Assembly (NCBI RefSeq): GCF_023910625.1 | Contig: NZ_JAAVVW010000003.1 | Coordinates: forward strand, 2,513,826 to 2,577,825 | From: Limnohabitans sp. | Lineage (GTDB): Bacteria > Pseudomonadota > Gammaproteobacteria > Burkholderiales > Burkholderiaceae_C | Reading direction: 5' to 3' | DNA length: 64,000 nucleotides | Part shown: positions 17,650 to 26,929 of the stretch, in pieces | How the letters are laid out: each line of letters opens with the position of its first letter | Position numbering within the stretch: the first letter of the stretch is position 1 | Translations under genes and position numbers: made by a program | Notes under the pieces: generated by a model | What the model was told of the DNA's origin: nothing | Database searches by the model: none | Seen by the model: the letters and a program-made list of their open reading frames with translations, nothing else

Positions 17650-19659
17650 ATGTTCAAGAAAATACTGATCGCCAACCGAGGCGAAATCGCCTGCCGTGTT
17701 GCAGCCACCGCCCGCCGAATGGGCATCCAGACCGTGGCTGTTTATTCAGACGCCGACGCAGGGGCCAAGCATGTGCAAGCGTGTGACGAAGCCGTGCATG
17801 TGGGCGGCAGTGCGCCCAAAGACAGCTATCTGCGCTGGGAGCGGATTCTGGAAGCCGCTAAGGCCACAGGCGCTGAAGCCGTTCACCCCGGCTATGGCTT
17901 TTTGAGCGAGAACGAAGACTTTGCCAAGGCCTGCGCCGCCGCGGGTTTGGTGTTCATCGGCCCGCCCGCCTCGGCGATTTTGGCCATGGGCCTCAAGGCC
18001 GAATCCAAGCGTTTGATGGAATCGGCTGGTGTGCCGCTGGTGCCCGGCTACCACGGCGCGGACCAAGACCCGGCCTTGTTGCAAGCAGAAGCGGACCGCA
18101 TCGGTTACCCCGCCCTCATCAAAGCCAGCGCTGGCGGCGGTGGCAAGGGCATGCGCGTGGTCGAAAAGTCAGAAGATTTTGCAGCGGCTCTCGCCAGTTG
18201 CCAACGCGAAGCCATCAACAGCTTTGGCAGCGACGCGGTGCTGATCGAAAAGTACGTGCAGCGCCCGCGCCACATCGAGATCCAGGTGTTTGGCGACACC
18301 CACGGCAACTGCGTGTACTTGTTTGAGCGCGACTGCTCGGTGCAGCGCCGCCACCAAAAGGTCTTGGAAGAAGCCCCTGCCCCCGGCATGACCGAAGCCC
18401 TGCGTGCCCAAATGGGCGCAGCGGCCGTGGCTGCGGCCAAAGCAGTGAACTATGTGGGCGCGGGCACGGTGGAATTCATTGTCGAGCAAACGGCGTACGA
18501 CCAACCTGAATCCATGCGCTTTTTCTTCATGGAAATGAACACCCGTTTGCAGGTGGAGCACCCCGTCACCGAGGCCATCACCGGTCTTGATTTGGTCGAG
18601 TGGCAATTGCGTGTGGCCAGTGGCGAGCCGCTGCCCTTGCAGCAAGACCAGCTGCGCATCCAGGGTCATGCGATCGAGGCGCGCATCTGCGCCGAAAACC
18701 CCGACAACAACTTCTTGCCCGCTACCGGCACGCTGCAGGTGTACCGCAAGCCACAAGCCAGCAGTTTTGAGCGGGGCACCATCCGTGTCGACGACGGCGT
18801 GCGGGAAGGCGACACCATCAGCCCGTTTTACGACTCGATGGTGGCCAAGCTCATCGTGCACGGCGACACCCGCGCGCAAACACTGGCGCGTTTGGACACG
18901 GCGCTGGCGCAAACCCACATCGTGGGCCTGAACACCAATGTGCAGTTCTTGCGGTACGTGGTGCGCAGCGATGCGTTTGCCACGGCCAAGCTCGACACCG
19001 CGCTCATCCAGCGTGAAGCCGCCGTTTTGTTCAAGCAAGACAAGGTGGGTTTGCCTGCCGCTGTGGCCGCCGTGGTGGCCCACAGCCTGCAGGCCGACAA
19101 GGCCTTGCAGGGGCAAGACCCGTTCAGCCGCCGCGATGGCTGGCAGTCGCACGGGGTGGCGCAGCGCCGTTTTGAATTCGTCTGGCAAGACCAACCCCGA
19201 TCGGCCCGCCTGAGTTATTTGCACGACGGTGCGCTGAGCCTCTCGCTGGAAGGTGAAGAGCCTGTGTCGGGCACGTTGAACTTTGCCCCCGATGGCGCAG
19301 GCCTGTGGGTGCAGTGGGGCGGTGCGCGCTGTTTCAGTCAGATCGACTGGCAAGGCGAAACCGCACACATTTTCACACCCAAAGGCGCGACCCGCATCAC
19401 CGTGCTCGACCCGCTGGCCCACGCTGGCGAAGCAGCGCAAGAAGGCGGGCGCCTCACGGCCCCGATGCCGGGCAAGGTCGTCTCCTTTGCCGTCAAGGCG
19501 GGTGACAAGGTCAAAGCGGGCCAGGCCCTGGCCGTGATGGAAGCCATGAAGATGGAGCACACCATCAGCGCGCCCAAAGATGGCACCGTGGCTGAGTTGC
19601 TCTACGCCCCGGGCGACCAAGTCGCCGATGGGGCAGAGCTGCTCAAACTGGCTGCGTGA
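17650..19659 (+). CDS. liuD: 3-Methylcrotonyl-CoA carboxylase alpha (biotin carboxylase/BCCP) subunit
   Basis: A 669-residue biotin-dependent subunit. Domains in order: N-terminal biotin carboxylase (FKKILIANRGEIACRV at 2-17), ATP-grasp with KASAGGGGKGMRVV, catalytic EMNTRLQVEHPVTE, a carboxylase C-domain, a linker, and a C-terminal biotinyl domain with AVMEAMKMEH (biotin on Lys634). It forms the MCC holoenzyme with LiuB. It starts 1 base after the hydrolase stop. Confidence 0.95.
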   Translation: MFKKILIANRGEIACRVAATARRMGIQTVAVYSDADAGAKHVQACDEAVHVGGSAPKDSYLRWERILEAAKATGAEAVHPGYGFLSENEDFAKACAAAGLVFIGPPASAILAMGLKAESKRLMESAGVPLVPGYHGADQDPALLQAEADRIGYPALIKASAGGGGKGMRVVEKSEDFAAALASCQREAINSFGSDAVLIEKYVQRPRHIEIQVFGDTHGNCVYLFERDCSVQRRHQKVLEEAPAPGMTEALRAQMGAAAVAAAKAVNYVGAGTVEFIVEQTAYDQPESMRFFFMEMNTRLQVEHPVTEAITGLDLVEWQLRVASGEPLPLQQDQLRIQGHAIEARICAENPDNNFLPATGTLQVYRKPQASSFERGTIRVDDGVREGDTISPFYDSMVAKLIVHGDTRAQTLARLDTALAQTHIVGLNTNVQFLRYVVRSDAFATAKLDTALIQREAAVLFKQDKVGLPAAVAAVVAHSLQADKALQGQDPFSRRDGWQSHGVAQRRFEFVWQDQPRSARLSYLHDGALSLSLEGEEPVSGTLNFAPDGAGLWVQWGGARCFSQIDWQGETAHIFTPKGATRITVLDPLAHAGEAAQEGGRLTAPMPGKVVSFAVKAGDKVKAGQALAVMEAMKMEHTISAPKDGTVAELLYAPGDQVADGAELLKLAA

Positions 19660-19676
19660 GTTTTGCAGCACGGAGC

Positions 19677-19752
19677 TGTAGGTCGGAGCTTCAGCTCCGA
19701 CATGACCGGTTTGGCGGAGGTCTCACGTCGGGGCTAAAGCCACCGACCTACA
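19677..19752. repeat. REP-like double-hairpin (BIME-like) element
   Basis: Two hairpins lie between liuD and the reductase gene. The first (19682-19701) has perfect 9-bp arms, GTCGGAGCT and AGCTCCGAC, around a 2-base loop. The second, near 19726-19748, has related arms GTCGGGGCT and AGCCACCGAC. The outer ends TGTAGGTCGG (19677) and CCGACCTACA (19743) also pair, so the whole block can fold on itself. This matches the bacterial interspersed palindromes common in Comamonadaceae. Confidence 0.75.
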
Positions 19753-19806
19753 AGACGACAACCCGCGCGACAGCCCGGATATCTCGCCGCTGAGACAATT
19801 CCTACC

Positions 19807-20727
19807 ATGAACATCACCATCTGCTTTGACAAGCTCGACCCGACGCCCTGGGTGCAGGGCTTGCAACTTGCTTTCCCTGGCGCGACGGTCTCCGCCTGGA
19901 CGCCTGGGTCACCGCAGGCCGATCACGCCATCGTCTGGGCCCCGCTCCAGCAATTCATCGACGAGCAGCCGGGTTTGCAGACCTTGTTCAACATTGGCGC
20001 GGGCGTGGACGCTTTGCTGCAATTGAAACTGCCGCCCAGCCTGAAAGTGGTGCGTCTGGACGATGCGGGCATGTCGGTGCAAATGGCCGAGTTCGTGTGC
20101 CATGCGGTGATCCGGCACTTCCGCGAGTTCGACGGCTACGACGCCGACACCCAAGCGGGCAAATGGTCGTACCGCAAACCCCGCAGCCGCGCCGATTTTG
20201 CGGTCGGCGTGATGGGCTTGGGTGTGTTGGGCGAGCGTGTGGCCAAAGCGCTGCAGGTATTTGACTTCTCCGTCAACGGTTACAGCCGCAGCCCCAAAGA
20301 CTTAGCCGGTATCCGCTGCTTCAGCGGGGCGCAGGCCTTGCCCGAGTTTTTGGCCGCCACGCGCGTGCTGGTCAACCTGATGCCGCTCACGCCCGAAACT
20401 GAAAATATCCTGAACCACACCACCCTGTCGCAGTTGCAAAAGGGCGGCTATGTGATCAATGTGGCCCGTGGCAAACACCTGGTGGACGAAGACCTCTTGG
20501 CCCTGATCGACAACGGCCACCTGGCTGGGGCTGCGCTCGATGTGTTCCGCACCGAGCCGCTGCCCGCCGACCATGTGTTTTGGCAACACCCGAAAATCAC
20601 CGTCACGCCCCACACCTCGGCCCGCACTTTGCGCGAAGAGAGCATCGCGCAAATCGTGGGCAAAATGCAGGCACTGCAGCGCGGCGAGCCGATCAACGGC
20701 GTGGTGGACCACCAGCGCGGTTATTGA
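19807..20727 (+). CDS. ghrA: Glyoxylate/hydroxypyruvate reductase A-like dehydrogenase
   Basis: A 306-residue D-2-hydroxyacid dehydrogenase. The NAD(P)-binding motif is VGVMGLGVLGERVA near 136-149. Catalytic Arg, Glu and His fall in NVARGKHLVDEDL, GAALDVFRTEPLP and VTPHTSART. GhrA-type enzymes reduce glyoxylate and hydroxypyruvate with NADPH. It lies between liuD and liuE in the same direction, so it may share their transcript or start within the REP-containing gap. Confidence 0.88.
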   Translation: MNITICFDKLDPTPWVQGLQLAFPGATVSAWTPGSPQADHAIVWAPLQQFIDEQPGLQTLFNIGAGVDALLQLKLPPSLKVVRLDDAGMSVQMAEFVCHAVIRHFREFDGYDADTQAGKWSYRKPRSRADFAVGVMGLGVLGERVAKALQVFDFSVNGYSRSPKDLAGIRCFSGAQALPEFLAATRVLVNLMPLTPETENILNHTTLSQLQKGGYVINVARGKHLVDEDLLALIDNGHLAGAALDVFRTEPLPADHVFWQHPKITVTPHTSARTLREESIAQIVGKMQALQRGEPINGVVDHQRGY

Positions 20728-20743
20728 ATATCCAGAGAACCTC

Positions 20744-21652
20744 ATGAACATTCCTTCACGCGTTCAACTCATCGACGTCGGCCCCCGCGACGGCTTGCAA
20801 AACGAAAAGCAAACCGTGCCTGCAGAGGTCAAAATCGAACTGGTGCACCGCCTTCAGGCCGCAGGCCTGACTGAGATCGAGGTCACCAGTTTTGTGTCCC
20901 CGAAGTGGGTGCCGCAAATGGCCGACAACGCGGTTGTGATGGCGGGCATCCAGCGTCAAGCGGGTGTGCGTTATTCGGTGCTCACGCCCAACATGGTGGG
21001 TTACCAAGCGGCGGTGGCGTCGCGCCCCGACGAGATTGTGGTCTTTGGTGCGGCCAGCCAGGCCTTCAGCCAGAAGAACATCAACTGCTCGATCGAAGAA
21101 AGCATGGAGCGCTTTGCGCCCGTGGTGCAAGTGGCGTTAGCGGCGGGCATTGCGGTGCGTGGGGCCATGAGCTGCACCGTGGGCTGCCCCTACGAAGGCG
21201 AAGTGTCGCCAGCCAGTGTGGCCCACTTGGCGGGATTGATGAAGCAGATCGGCGTGCAGCGCGTGGACGTGGCCGACACCATTGGCACCGGCACGCCGCT
21301 CAAGGTGCAAAAAGCCGTCGAGGCCACGCTGCAGCATTTCGACATCGACCACATCTGCGGCCACTTTCACGACACCTACGGTCAGGCACTGGCCAACACC
21401 TTGGCGGCTTTGCAAATGGGGGTCTGGAATTTTCAGTCCTCGGTGGCGGGCCTGGGCGGCTGCCCGTATGCCAAGGGCGCCACGGGCAACGTGGCCACTG
21501 AAGACGTGGTGTACATGCTGCACGGCATGGGCATTGCCACCGGCATTGACCTGGACAAGCTGGTGGATGCCGGCGCGTTCATCAGCGACTTTTTGGACCG
21601 CAAACCCAACTCGAACGTGGCCAAGGCCATCCTCAACAAGCGGGCAGGCTGA
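20744..21652 (+). CDS. liuE: Hydroxymethylglutaryl-CoA lyase
   Basis: A 302-residue TIM-barrel lyase that splits HMG-CoA to acetyl-CoA and acetoacetate, the last step of leucine breakdown. DVGPRDGLQNEK at the N-terminus holds the metal-binding Asp and catalytic Arg. ADTIGTGTP and HFHDTYGQA supply the metal histidines. The glycine-rich loop SVAGLGGCPYAKGATGN carries the active-site Cys240. ATG 20744 starts 16 bases after the reductase stop. Confidence 0.94.
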   Translation: MNIPSRVQLIDVGPRDGLQNEKQTVPAEVKIELVHRLQAAGLTEIEVTSFVSPKWVPQMADNAVVMAGIQRQAGVRYSVLTPNMVGYQAAVASRPDEIVVFGAASQAFSQKNINCSIEESMERFAPVVQVALAAGIAVRGAMSCTVGCPYEGEVSPASVAHLAGLMKQIGVQRVDVADTIGTGTPLKVQKAVEATLQHFDIDHICGHFHDTYGQALANTLAALQMGVWNFQSSVAGLGGCPYAKGATGNVATEDVVYMLHGMGIATGIDLDKLVDAGAFISDFLDRKPNSNVAKAILNKRAG

Positions 21653-21655
21653 ACG

Positions 21656-22210
21656 ATGTGCGGTGCCGAACTCCATGCCCTGCCCGAAGGCGTGCAGCGT
21701 GTCTCGCGCGCGCTGCAAGACGCCGGGCATCCGCATGCCCCGGTCATGCTGGGTGGCGCGGCCCGCACGGCACAAGAAGCTGCCGAAAGCCTGGGCGTGC
21801 AGTTGGGACAGATCGCCAAGAGCGTGATCTTCCGTCGCAAGGAAGACGGCGTGGCTGTGCTGGTGGTCACCTCGGGCGACCGGCGCGTGGACGAGAAAAA
21901 AGTCGCCGCCCTGGTGGGCAAGATCGGCCGTGCCGATGCCGATTTCGTCAAGGCCCGCACGGGCTTCACGATTGGTGGTGTGTCCCCCGTGGCGCACCTG
22001 AATTCCCCGGTGACCTTGCTCGACCAAGACCTGTGGCGCTTCCAGGAAGTCTGGGCCGCTGCCGGGCATCCCCACGGCGTGTTTCGCTTGCGACCCCAGG
22101 ACTTGCCCGATTTGACCCAGGCCAGTCCTGCCGATGTGGTCCAGGGCAGCAGCCATGACACGGCGCAGTCAAGTTCTGCGCAAGCACCCAAACCCCAGGA
22201 GGCCCTATGA
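21656..22210 (+). CDS. YbaK/EbsC-type aminoacyl-tRNA deacylase domain protein
   Basis: A 184-residue protein of the YbaK/ProX family, which hydrolyses mischarged aminoacyl-tRNAs. Seen are QIAKSVIFRR (the conserved Lys strand), VTSGDRRVDEKKVA and the loop GFTIGGVSPVAH. A low-complexity Ser/Gln/Ala tail follows the domain. It begins 3 bases after liuE and overlaps the DUF1289 gene by ATGA, indicating a run-on operon. Target tRNA is unknown. Confidence 0.87.
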   Translation: MCGAELHALPEGVQRVSRALQDAGHPHAPVMLGGAARTAQEAAESLGVQLGQIAKSVIFRRKEDGVAVLVVTSGDRRVDEKKVAALVGKIGRADADFVKARTGFTIGGVSPVAHLNSPVTLLDQDLWRFQEVWAAAGHPHGVFRLRPQDLPDLTQASPADVVQGSSHDTAQSSSAQAPKPQEAL

Positions 22211-22446
22211 ATGCGCGCATCAAGCAGTTGGCGCAGCGCGCTGAGCAGGTGCTGGCCCATGCCCAGCCCCATGTGCCTTCACCGTGTTTGTCGGTGTGCG
22301 TCATGGACCCGCAGACTGCGGTGTGTGCAGGGTGTTGGCGCACCCTTGAAGAAATCGGTGTTTGGAGCCGCATGTCGGATGAGGCCAAGCGCCAGGTCTG
22401 GCAGCGCATACAGCAGCGCCTGACGGGCGTGAGCGGGACGACCTGA
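22207..22446 (+). CDS. DUF1289 small Cys-rich protein
   Basis: A 79-residue protein with SPCLSVCVMD, then VCAGCWRTLEEIGVWSRM. The four cysteines in C-x3-C and C-x2-C pairs are the DUF1289 signature and suggest a small metal or Fe-S site. The function is unknown. It overlaps the YbaK-like gene by four bases. Confidence 0.85.
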   Translation: MNARIKQLAQRAEQVLAHAQPHVPSPCLSVCVMDPQTAVCAGCWRTLEEIGVWSRMSDEAKRQVWQRIQQRLTGVSGTT

Positions 22447-22501
22447 ACGCGAGCAGCCTGCAGGGGTTCATTCGCCCAACAAATGGGCGCTTGGGCCGCC
22501 C

Positions 22502-22957
22502 TCAGGGTCCCTCTGCCTGGCTTCGGTCCACCACAATCAAGACATTGCAGGGTGATTCTTCCACCAACGATTTGGCGGTGGAGCCGCTCCACCAACGGCG
22601 CAGCAGGTTGGGCTCATGCTTGTGACCGACCACGATCAGGTCTGCCCCCACGCGTTCGGCAAAACCCGACAGTTCGCGGATCACCTCGCCCTTGAGCACC
22701 TCGCCTTGCACCGCGTAACCCATGGCTTGCAGGGTTTGCACGCCTTGAGCCAGTTGTTCTTTCAAGTTTTCTTCCATTGGCCCGTTGTTGGTCGAGGTGT
22801 AGTAGCCCATCTCCATCGACCCCACATCCAGCGGGTTGGGGGCCACCGCCACCAAAGTCAGGTGGGGTTGACCCCAATGGGCCAATTCCTTGAGTTCGAG
22901 CAAGGCCCTTTGCCCGGTCATGGAGCCGTCATAAGCCAGGATGATGTGTTTGTACAT
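22502..22957 (-). CDS. Universal stress protein (UspA family)
   Basis: A 151-residue single Usp domain. It starts MYKHIILAYDGSMTGQRAL and ends with GHKHEPNLLRRWWSGSTAKSLV-type nucleotide-loop residues and CNVLIV, so ATP binding is plausible. The exact G-x2-G spacing of ATP-binding members is not met, because HK-H replaces it. ATG 22957 is fixed by a very strong ribosome site (TGAGGAGG on the minus strand). Confidence 0.88.
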   Translation of the reverse strand: MYKHIILAYDGSMTGQRALLELKELAHWGQPHLTLVAVAPNPLDVGSMEMGYYTSTNNGPMEENLKEQLAQGVQTLQAMGYAVQGEVLKGEVIRELSGFAERVGADLIVVGHKHEPNLLRRWWSGSTAKSLVEESPCNVLIVVDRSQAEGP

Positions 22958-23106
22958 GCTTGCCTCCTCATGGTGATGGGATGGTGGAATGCAACAACCG
23001 GCAAGGGTTGAAATGACAAAATCATGTGCTGGAGTGGTCCAAAAGCGCAAGCTGGTGTTGACCCTATAGACTTGGCCTGACACGCCCCAAGACCCGGAGA
23101 CACGCC

Positions 23107-23745
23107 ATGAAAACCATTGAGTTTTATCTTGACTTCATTTCGCCCTATGCCTGGTTGGGCTTTGATGCCTTGCCCAGGGCACTGCAAGGCATCAGCCACC
23201 GGGTGGTGCACAAGCCGGTGCTGTTTGCGGCCATGCTCAAGCACAACGGTCAGCTCGGCCCCGCCGAAATCCCGGCCAAGCGCGACTGGACTTACCGGCA
23301 AGTGCTCTGGCAAGCACGGCAACAAGGCACGCCCATGCAACTGCCTGCCACCCATCCGTTCAACCCTTTGGATTTGTTGCGCTTGGCCACCGCGTGCGAT
23401 GCAGACGGTCAGCCCAACCGCTATGTGTGCGAGCAGATTTTTCGCCATGTGTGGTGCTCGGGCCTGGAGGCCGCTGATCCGCAGCGCTTGGCGCAATTGA
23501 CGGCGCAACTGAAGCCTGCCAGAGACCCCTCGGATGCCGATGTCAAGCAAGCCCTGCAGGTGAACACCCACGAAGCGCTGGCGCATGGGGTGTTTGGCGT
23601 GCCCAGCTTCCGGGTGGACGACAAAGTATTTTGGGGGCAAGACGCTTTGCCCATGCTGAGCGCCTATCTGCAGGGTGACCCTTGGTTTGAGGGGCCCGAT
23701 TGGCAGGCGCCCGCCTTGTGTGGGGTGGGTGTTCGGCGTTCATGA
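23107..23745 (+). CDS. 2-Hydroxychromene-2-carboxylate isomerase family (DsbA/GST-kappa fold)
   Basis: A 212-residue thioredoxin-fold protein. IEFYLDFISPYAWLGFDAL near the N-terminus has Ser in the glutathione-binding position typical of HCCA isomerases and GST-kappa. HGVFGVPSFRVDDKVFWGQDAL near the C-terminus gives the cis-Pro loop. HCCA isomerase acts in naphthalene breakdown, but many homologues act elsewhere and no aromatic pathway genes adjoin it. An A/G-rich ribosome site (CGGAGA) precedes the ATG. Confidence 0.82.
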   Translation: MKTIEFYLDFISPYAWLGFDALPRALQGISHRVVHKPVLFAAMLKHNGQLGPAEIPAKRDWTYRQVLWQARQQGTPMQLPATHPFNPLDLLRLATACDADGQPNRYVCEQIFRHVWCSGLEAADPQRLAQLTAQLKPARDPSDADVKQALQVNTHEALAHGVFGVPSFRVDDKVFWGQDALPMLSAYLQGDPWFEGPDWQAPALCGVGVRRS

Positions 23746-23770
23746 CCTGACGGGCCGCGCACAAGCGCCA

Positions 23771-23810
23771 TAAAAAAACCCCGATCGCTGAATGCGATCG
23801 GGGTTTTTTA
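23771..23810. terminator. Bidirectional Rho-independent terminator
   Basis: A perfect hairpin with the stem core CCCCGATCGC / GCGATCGGGG and a 5-base loop, flanked by an A run on the left and a T run on the right. It lies between the convergent isomerase gene and the symporter gene and can terminate both. Confidence 0.93.
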
Positions 23811-23857
23811 TTGGAAGGGTTCAGGTTGGCAAGACAGGTCTTGCCAACATCGACCTT

Positions 23858-25972
23858 TTAGTGAGCAGCAGTACCTTGTGAGGTGGTGCCGTCAAAGCTG
23901 GGGAAGCGGACGTTTTCGACCATTTCCTGCACTTCTTGGTCCGGTGCCTTGGTCAGCAGCGACACGATGATGATCACTGCGAAGCCAACTGGCACGCCGA
24001 AGATACCGGCCGAGATGGGGGCAATGTCCCACCAGGTGTTGGCTTTGAGGATTTCAGGTGTCAGCGAACCCTCATGGAACAAGCCGTACATCCAGGGATG
24101 GGTCTTGACCATGTAGTAGAACGAGATGCCCAAACCAGCCACCATGCCCAGCGAGGCGCCCCATTTGTTGGCACGCTTCCAGAAGATGCCCAGGGTCAAC
24201 GCAGGGAAGAAGGCTGCCGCAGCGAACGAGAAGGCCGCAGACACGAGGAACAAAATGTCCGCCATGCGCAGCGATGCGACATAAGCCGCTGCCAAGGCCA
24301 CGAACACCAAAATGGTTTTGGAGATCGCAACACGGCGGTTCGCCGAAGCGTTAGGGTCAATCACTTTGTAGTACACGTCGTGCGACAAGGCGTTGGCAAT
24401 GGTCAGCAACAAGCCATCGGCTGTGGACAAAGCCGCAGCCAAACCACCGGCCGCCACCAGACCGGAAATCACGAAGGGCAAGCCACCGATTTCAGGTGTG
24501 GCCAAGACCACGATGTCACCGCCCAAGCGGATCTCTGCCAATTGCAAGATGCCATCTTTGTTGATGTCACTGACTGCCATCAGCGTGGGGTCGACCACGT
24601 TCCAGCGTGCAATCCATCCCGGCAATTCGTTAAACGGTGTGCCCACCAGCAGCGTGTAGATGTCGAACTTGACCAACACCGCCAAAGCAGGCGCTGTGAA
24701 GTACAGCAGCGAGATGAAGAACAGCGACCAAGCCACCGACTCACGCGCTTCACGCACCGAAGGCACGGTGTAAAAGCGCATCAGGATGTGCGGTAAGGCA
24801 GCCGTACCGATCATCAAACAGAAGACCAACGCCAAGAAGTTCTTGCGGGCCACATCTCGGGCAGCGTCGTCCTTGCCTGGGAAGGGCTCAGCATGGCGCA
24901 GGGGCGGTGCTGCACGGGGTGCATTGGCAGCGCGCGCAGCGGTGTAGGCGGCTTTGGCAGCCGCTTCGTCTTTGGGCAAACCAGCCAAAGCCTTTTCAGC
25001 GGCCTGGATGTCTGCTTCAGGTGCGTTGGCTGCTTTCAACTCTTCCAGCTTTTTGGTGGCTGCTTCTTTGTCAGCGGCCATGGCTGCTGGCACATCCTTC
25101 AGCTTTTCAGCGGCTGCATCAGCACGTGCTTTGAAGATACCGCGAACTTCGAGTTCTTTGGGGTCTTTCAGCAATTGCTCTTCTTTGGCCGTCACTTTTT
25201 CAAGCAAGTAGCCATAGGAGACTTGAGGCAGAGGATTGCTGGTGTGTTTCACCGACAACCAAACCACGGGAATCATGTAAGCCACGATCAGGATCAGGTA
25301 TTGCGCCACCTGGGTCCAGGTCACAGCACGCATACCGCCCAAGAACGAGCAAACCAAGATACCGGCCAAGCCGACATACACGCCCACGTCGAAGGACAGG
25401 CCTGTCAGACGGGCTGTGATCAGGCCCACGCCGAAGATCTGCGCCACCACGTAAACGAAGGACACCAAGATGGCCGCAAACACGCCAATCAGGCGAGCCA
25501 TGTTGCCGCCGTAGCGAGCGCCCAAGAAGTCGGGGATGGTGAACTGGCCAAACTTACGCAGGTAAGGGGCCAAGAACAAGGCCACCAAACAGTAACCGCC
25601 TGTCCAGCCCAAGATGAAGGCCAAACCGCCGTAACCGGTCAGGTAGAGCGTACCGGCCATACCGATGAAGGAAGCCGCCGACATCCAGTCAGAGCCGGTG
25701 GCCATGCCGTTGTAAATGGCTGGCACGCGTCGGCCCGCCACGTAGTATTCGGCCGCATCGTTGGTGCGACTCATCACACCAATGCCGCCGTACAAGAGCA
25801 CAGTGGCCGCCAAGAAGGCGTAACCGATGTACTCTTTGGGCATGCCCATTTGCTCAAGGACAGCCAGCACGATGACGAAGGCCGCAAAGCCACCGCCGTA
25901 GAAAAGGAAAACCTTGTTCAGAGATTTCTGAAACTGGCTTTGGGTTTGGCCTTCGCCGCTGAAAACGCTCAT
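23858..25972 (-). CDS. Sodium:solute symporter, VC_2705 subfamily (ActP-like)
   Basis: A 704-residue SSS-family membrane transporter, close in type to acetate/pyruvate permeases, with about 13-14 hydrophobic segments. Family motifs include YYVAGRRVPAIYNGMATGSDWMS split over residues 75-97 and LVAAGGLAAALSTADGLLL near 510-530. A hydrophilic, Ala/Lys/Glu-rich helical insertion of about 105 residues (roughly 258-365) interrupts the membrane core. Sodium binding and small-carboxylate uptake are inferred from the family. It overlaps the DUF4212 gene by ATGA, its usual small partner. Confidence 0.9.
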   Translation of the reverse strand: MSVFSGEGQTQSQFQKSLNKVFLFYGGGFAAFVIVLAVLEQMGMPKEYIGYAFLAATVLLYGGIGVMSRTNDAAEYYVAGRRVPAIYNGMATGSDWMSAASFIGMAGTLYLTGYGGLAFILGWTGGYCLVALFLAPYLRKFGQFTIPDFLGARYGGNMARLIGVFAAILVSFVYVVAQIFGVGLITARLTGLSFDVGVYVGLAGILVCSFLGGMRAVTWTQVAQYLILIVAYMIPVVWLSVKHTSNPLPQVSYGYLLEKVTAKEEQLLKDPKELEVRGIFKARADAAAEKLKDVPAAMAADKEAATKKLEELKAANAPEADIQAAEKALAGLPKDEAAAKAAYTAARAANAPRAAPPLRHAEPFPGKDDAARDVARKNFLALVFCLMIGTAALPHILMRFYTVPSVREARESVAWSLFFISLLYFTAPALAVLVKFDIYTLLVGTPFNELPGWIARWNVVDPTLMAVSDINKDGILQLAEIRLGGDIVVLATPEIGGLPFVISGLVAAGGLAAALSTADGLLLTIANALSHDVYYKVIDPNASANRRVAISKTILVFVALAAAYVASLRMADILFLVSAAFSFAAAAFFPALTLGIFWKRANKWGASLGMVAGLGISFYYMVKTHPWMYGLFHEGSLTPEILKANTWWDIAPISAGIFGVPVGFAVIIIVSLLTKAPDQEVQEMVENVRFPSFDGTTSQGTAAH

Positions 25973-26232
25973 GCTTCTTCTCCTTCTGCAACGCCATATT
26001 CCTCATCAAGCTTGTTCATATAGCGGGCGTAGTACCAAATGATCAGGCAGTACACGATCAATGCGCCTTGGGCTGCAACCCAAAACGAGAACGGCCAGCC
26101 AAAAAAGTTGAACGTCAAATCACGCGCAAAGTACAAAAGTACGAACGTGACAAAGAACCATAAGGCCAGCAACAGCCCCGTGATTCTTAAGTTTTTGCCC
26201 CAGTATTCCTGGTGCCTAGCAGTGAGCTGCAT
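25969..26232 (-). CDS. DUF4212 small membrane subunit of the sodium:solute symporter
   Basis: An 87-residue protein with two membrane segments (about 17-37 and 47-68) and the family signature FARDLTFNFFGWPFSFW. This small subunit is regularly encoded just before VC_2705-type symporters and probably stabilises them. Start ATG 26232 has a strong ribosome site (AAGGAGAAG on the minus strand). It ends overlapping the symporter start by four bases. Confidence 0.92.
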   Translation of the reverse strand: MQLTARHQEYWGKNLRITGLLLALWFFVTFVLLYFARDLTFNFFGWPFSFWVAAQGALIVYCLIIWYYARYMNKLDEEYGVAEGEEA

Positions 26233-26311
26233 TGTCTTCTCCTTCTCGTTAAAAAACCAAACTACCGACTGTCACTCTTGAAATTTTCGCCAACGCGGGC
26301 GGACAAAGGCC

Positions 26312-26929
26312 TCAAACCAGGCTGTCGAGCCTGAGCCCTGTTTCCCGCTCCAATTGGGCGGCCACCTTGGGCTCGAACCCCTTGAGGTGTCGCATCACCT
26401 CCAGGGCTTTTTCGGGTTGATGCAATTCCATGTGAACCCGAGCCATTTGGTACCAGGCGTAAGGGCTCATGGATTGCAACTCGGTGTTGCGCTTGAAGGC
26501 CACCAAAGATTCTTCGAAGCGGCGCTGACGCACCAGCACCAAGCCGAGGCCATACCAGGCGCGGTCCATTTTTTCGTCAATTTGGAGGGCGGCCCTGAAA
26601 GCGTGTTCTGCTTCTTGGCTGCGCCCTAATTCTTCGCAGACAAAGCCGACGTTGAAGTGGGCGTTGGCGTTGTTCGGTGTGAGCATCAAGGCGCGCTCAA
26701 AAAACCCCAGAGCCTGCACCAACCGGCGGTTGCTCAGTTCGTTGTAACCGAGGCTGTTGAGTGACAAAACATCCTGTGGGTTGATGTCGAGGATCTCTAG
26801 GAAAACAGCATGGGCTTGCGTGCGCAGGCCAAACACCAAAAGAACCTTGGCCTTGAATCGCAACCACAGGCACTTGCTGCGCAGGGAGGTGTCAAGCTTG
26901 GCGGGGGCCACATGGGCGTTCACTGACAT
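26312..26929 (-). CDS. Tetratricopeptide-repeat protein
   Basis: A 205-residue protein made largely of TPR helices. Repeats are visible around residues 40-175, for example NSLGYNELSNRRLVQALGFF, NAHFNVGFVCEELGRSQEAE and AWYGLGLVLVRQRRFEESLV. It probably acts as a protein-binding scaffold. It overlaps the upstream YggT-like gene by 10 bases and precedes the symporter genes, so it is likely part of the same transcript. Confidence 0.85.
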   Translation of the reverse strand: MSVNAHVAPAKLDTSLRSKCLWLRFKAKVLLVFGLRTQAHAVFLEILDINPQDVLSLNSLGYNELSNRRLVQALGFFERALMLTPNNANAHFNVGFVCEELGRSQEAEHAFRAALQIDEKMDRAWYGLGLVLVRQRRFEESLVAFKRNTELQSMSPYAWYQMARVHMELHQPEKALEVMRHLKGFEPKVAAQLERETGLRLDSLV

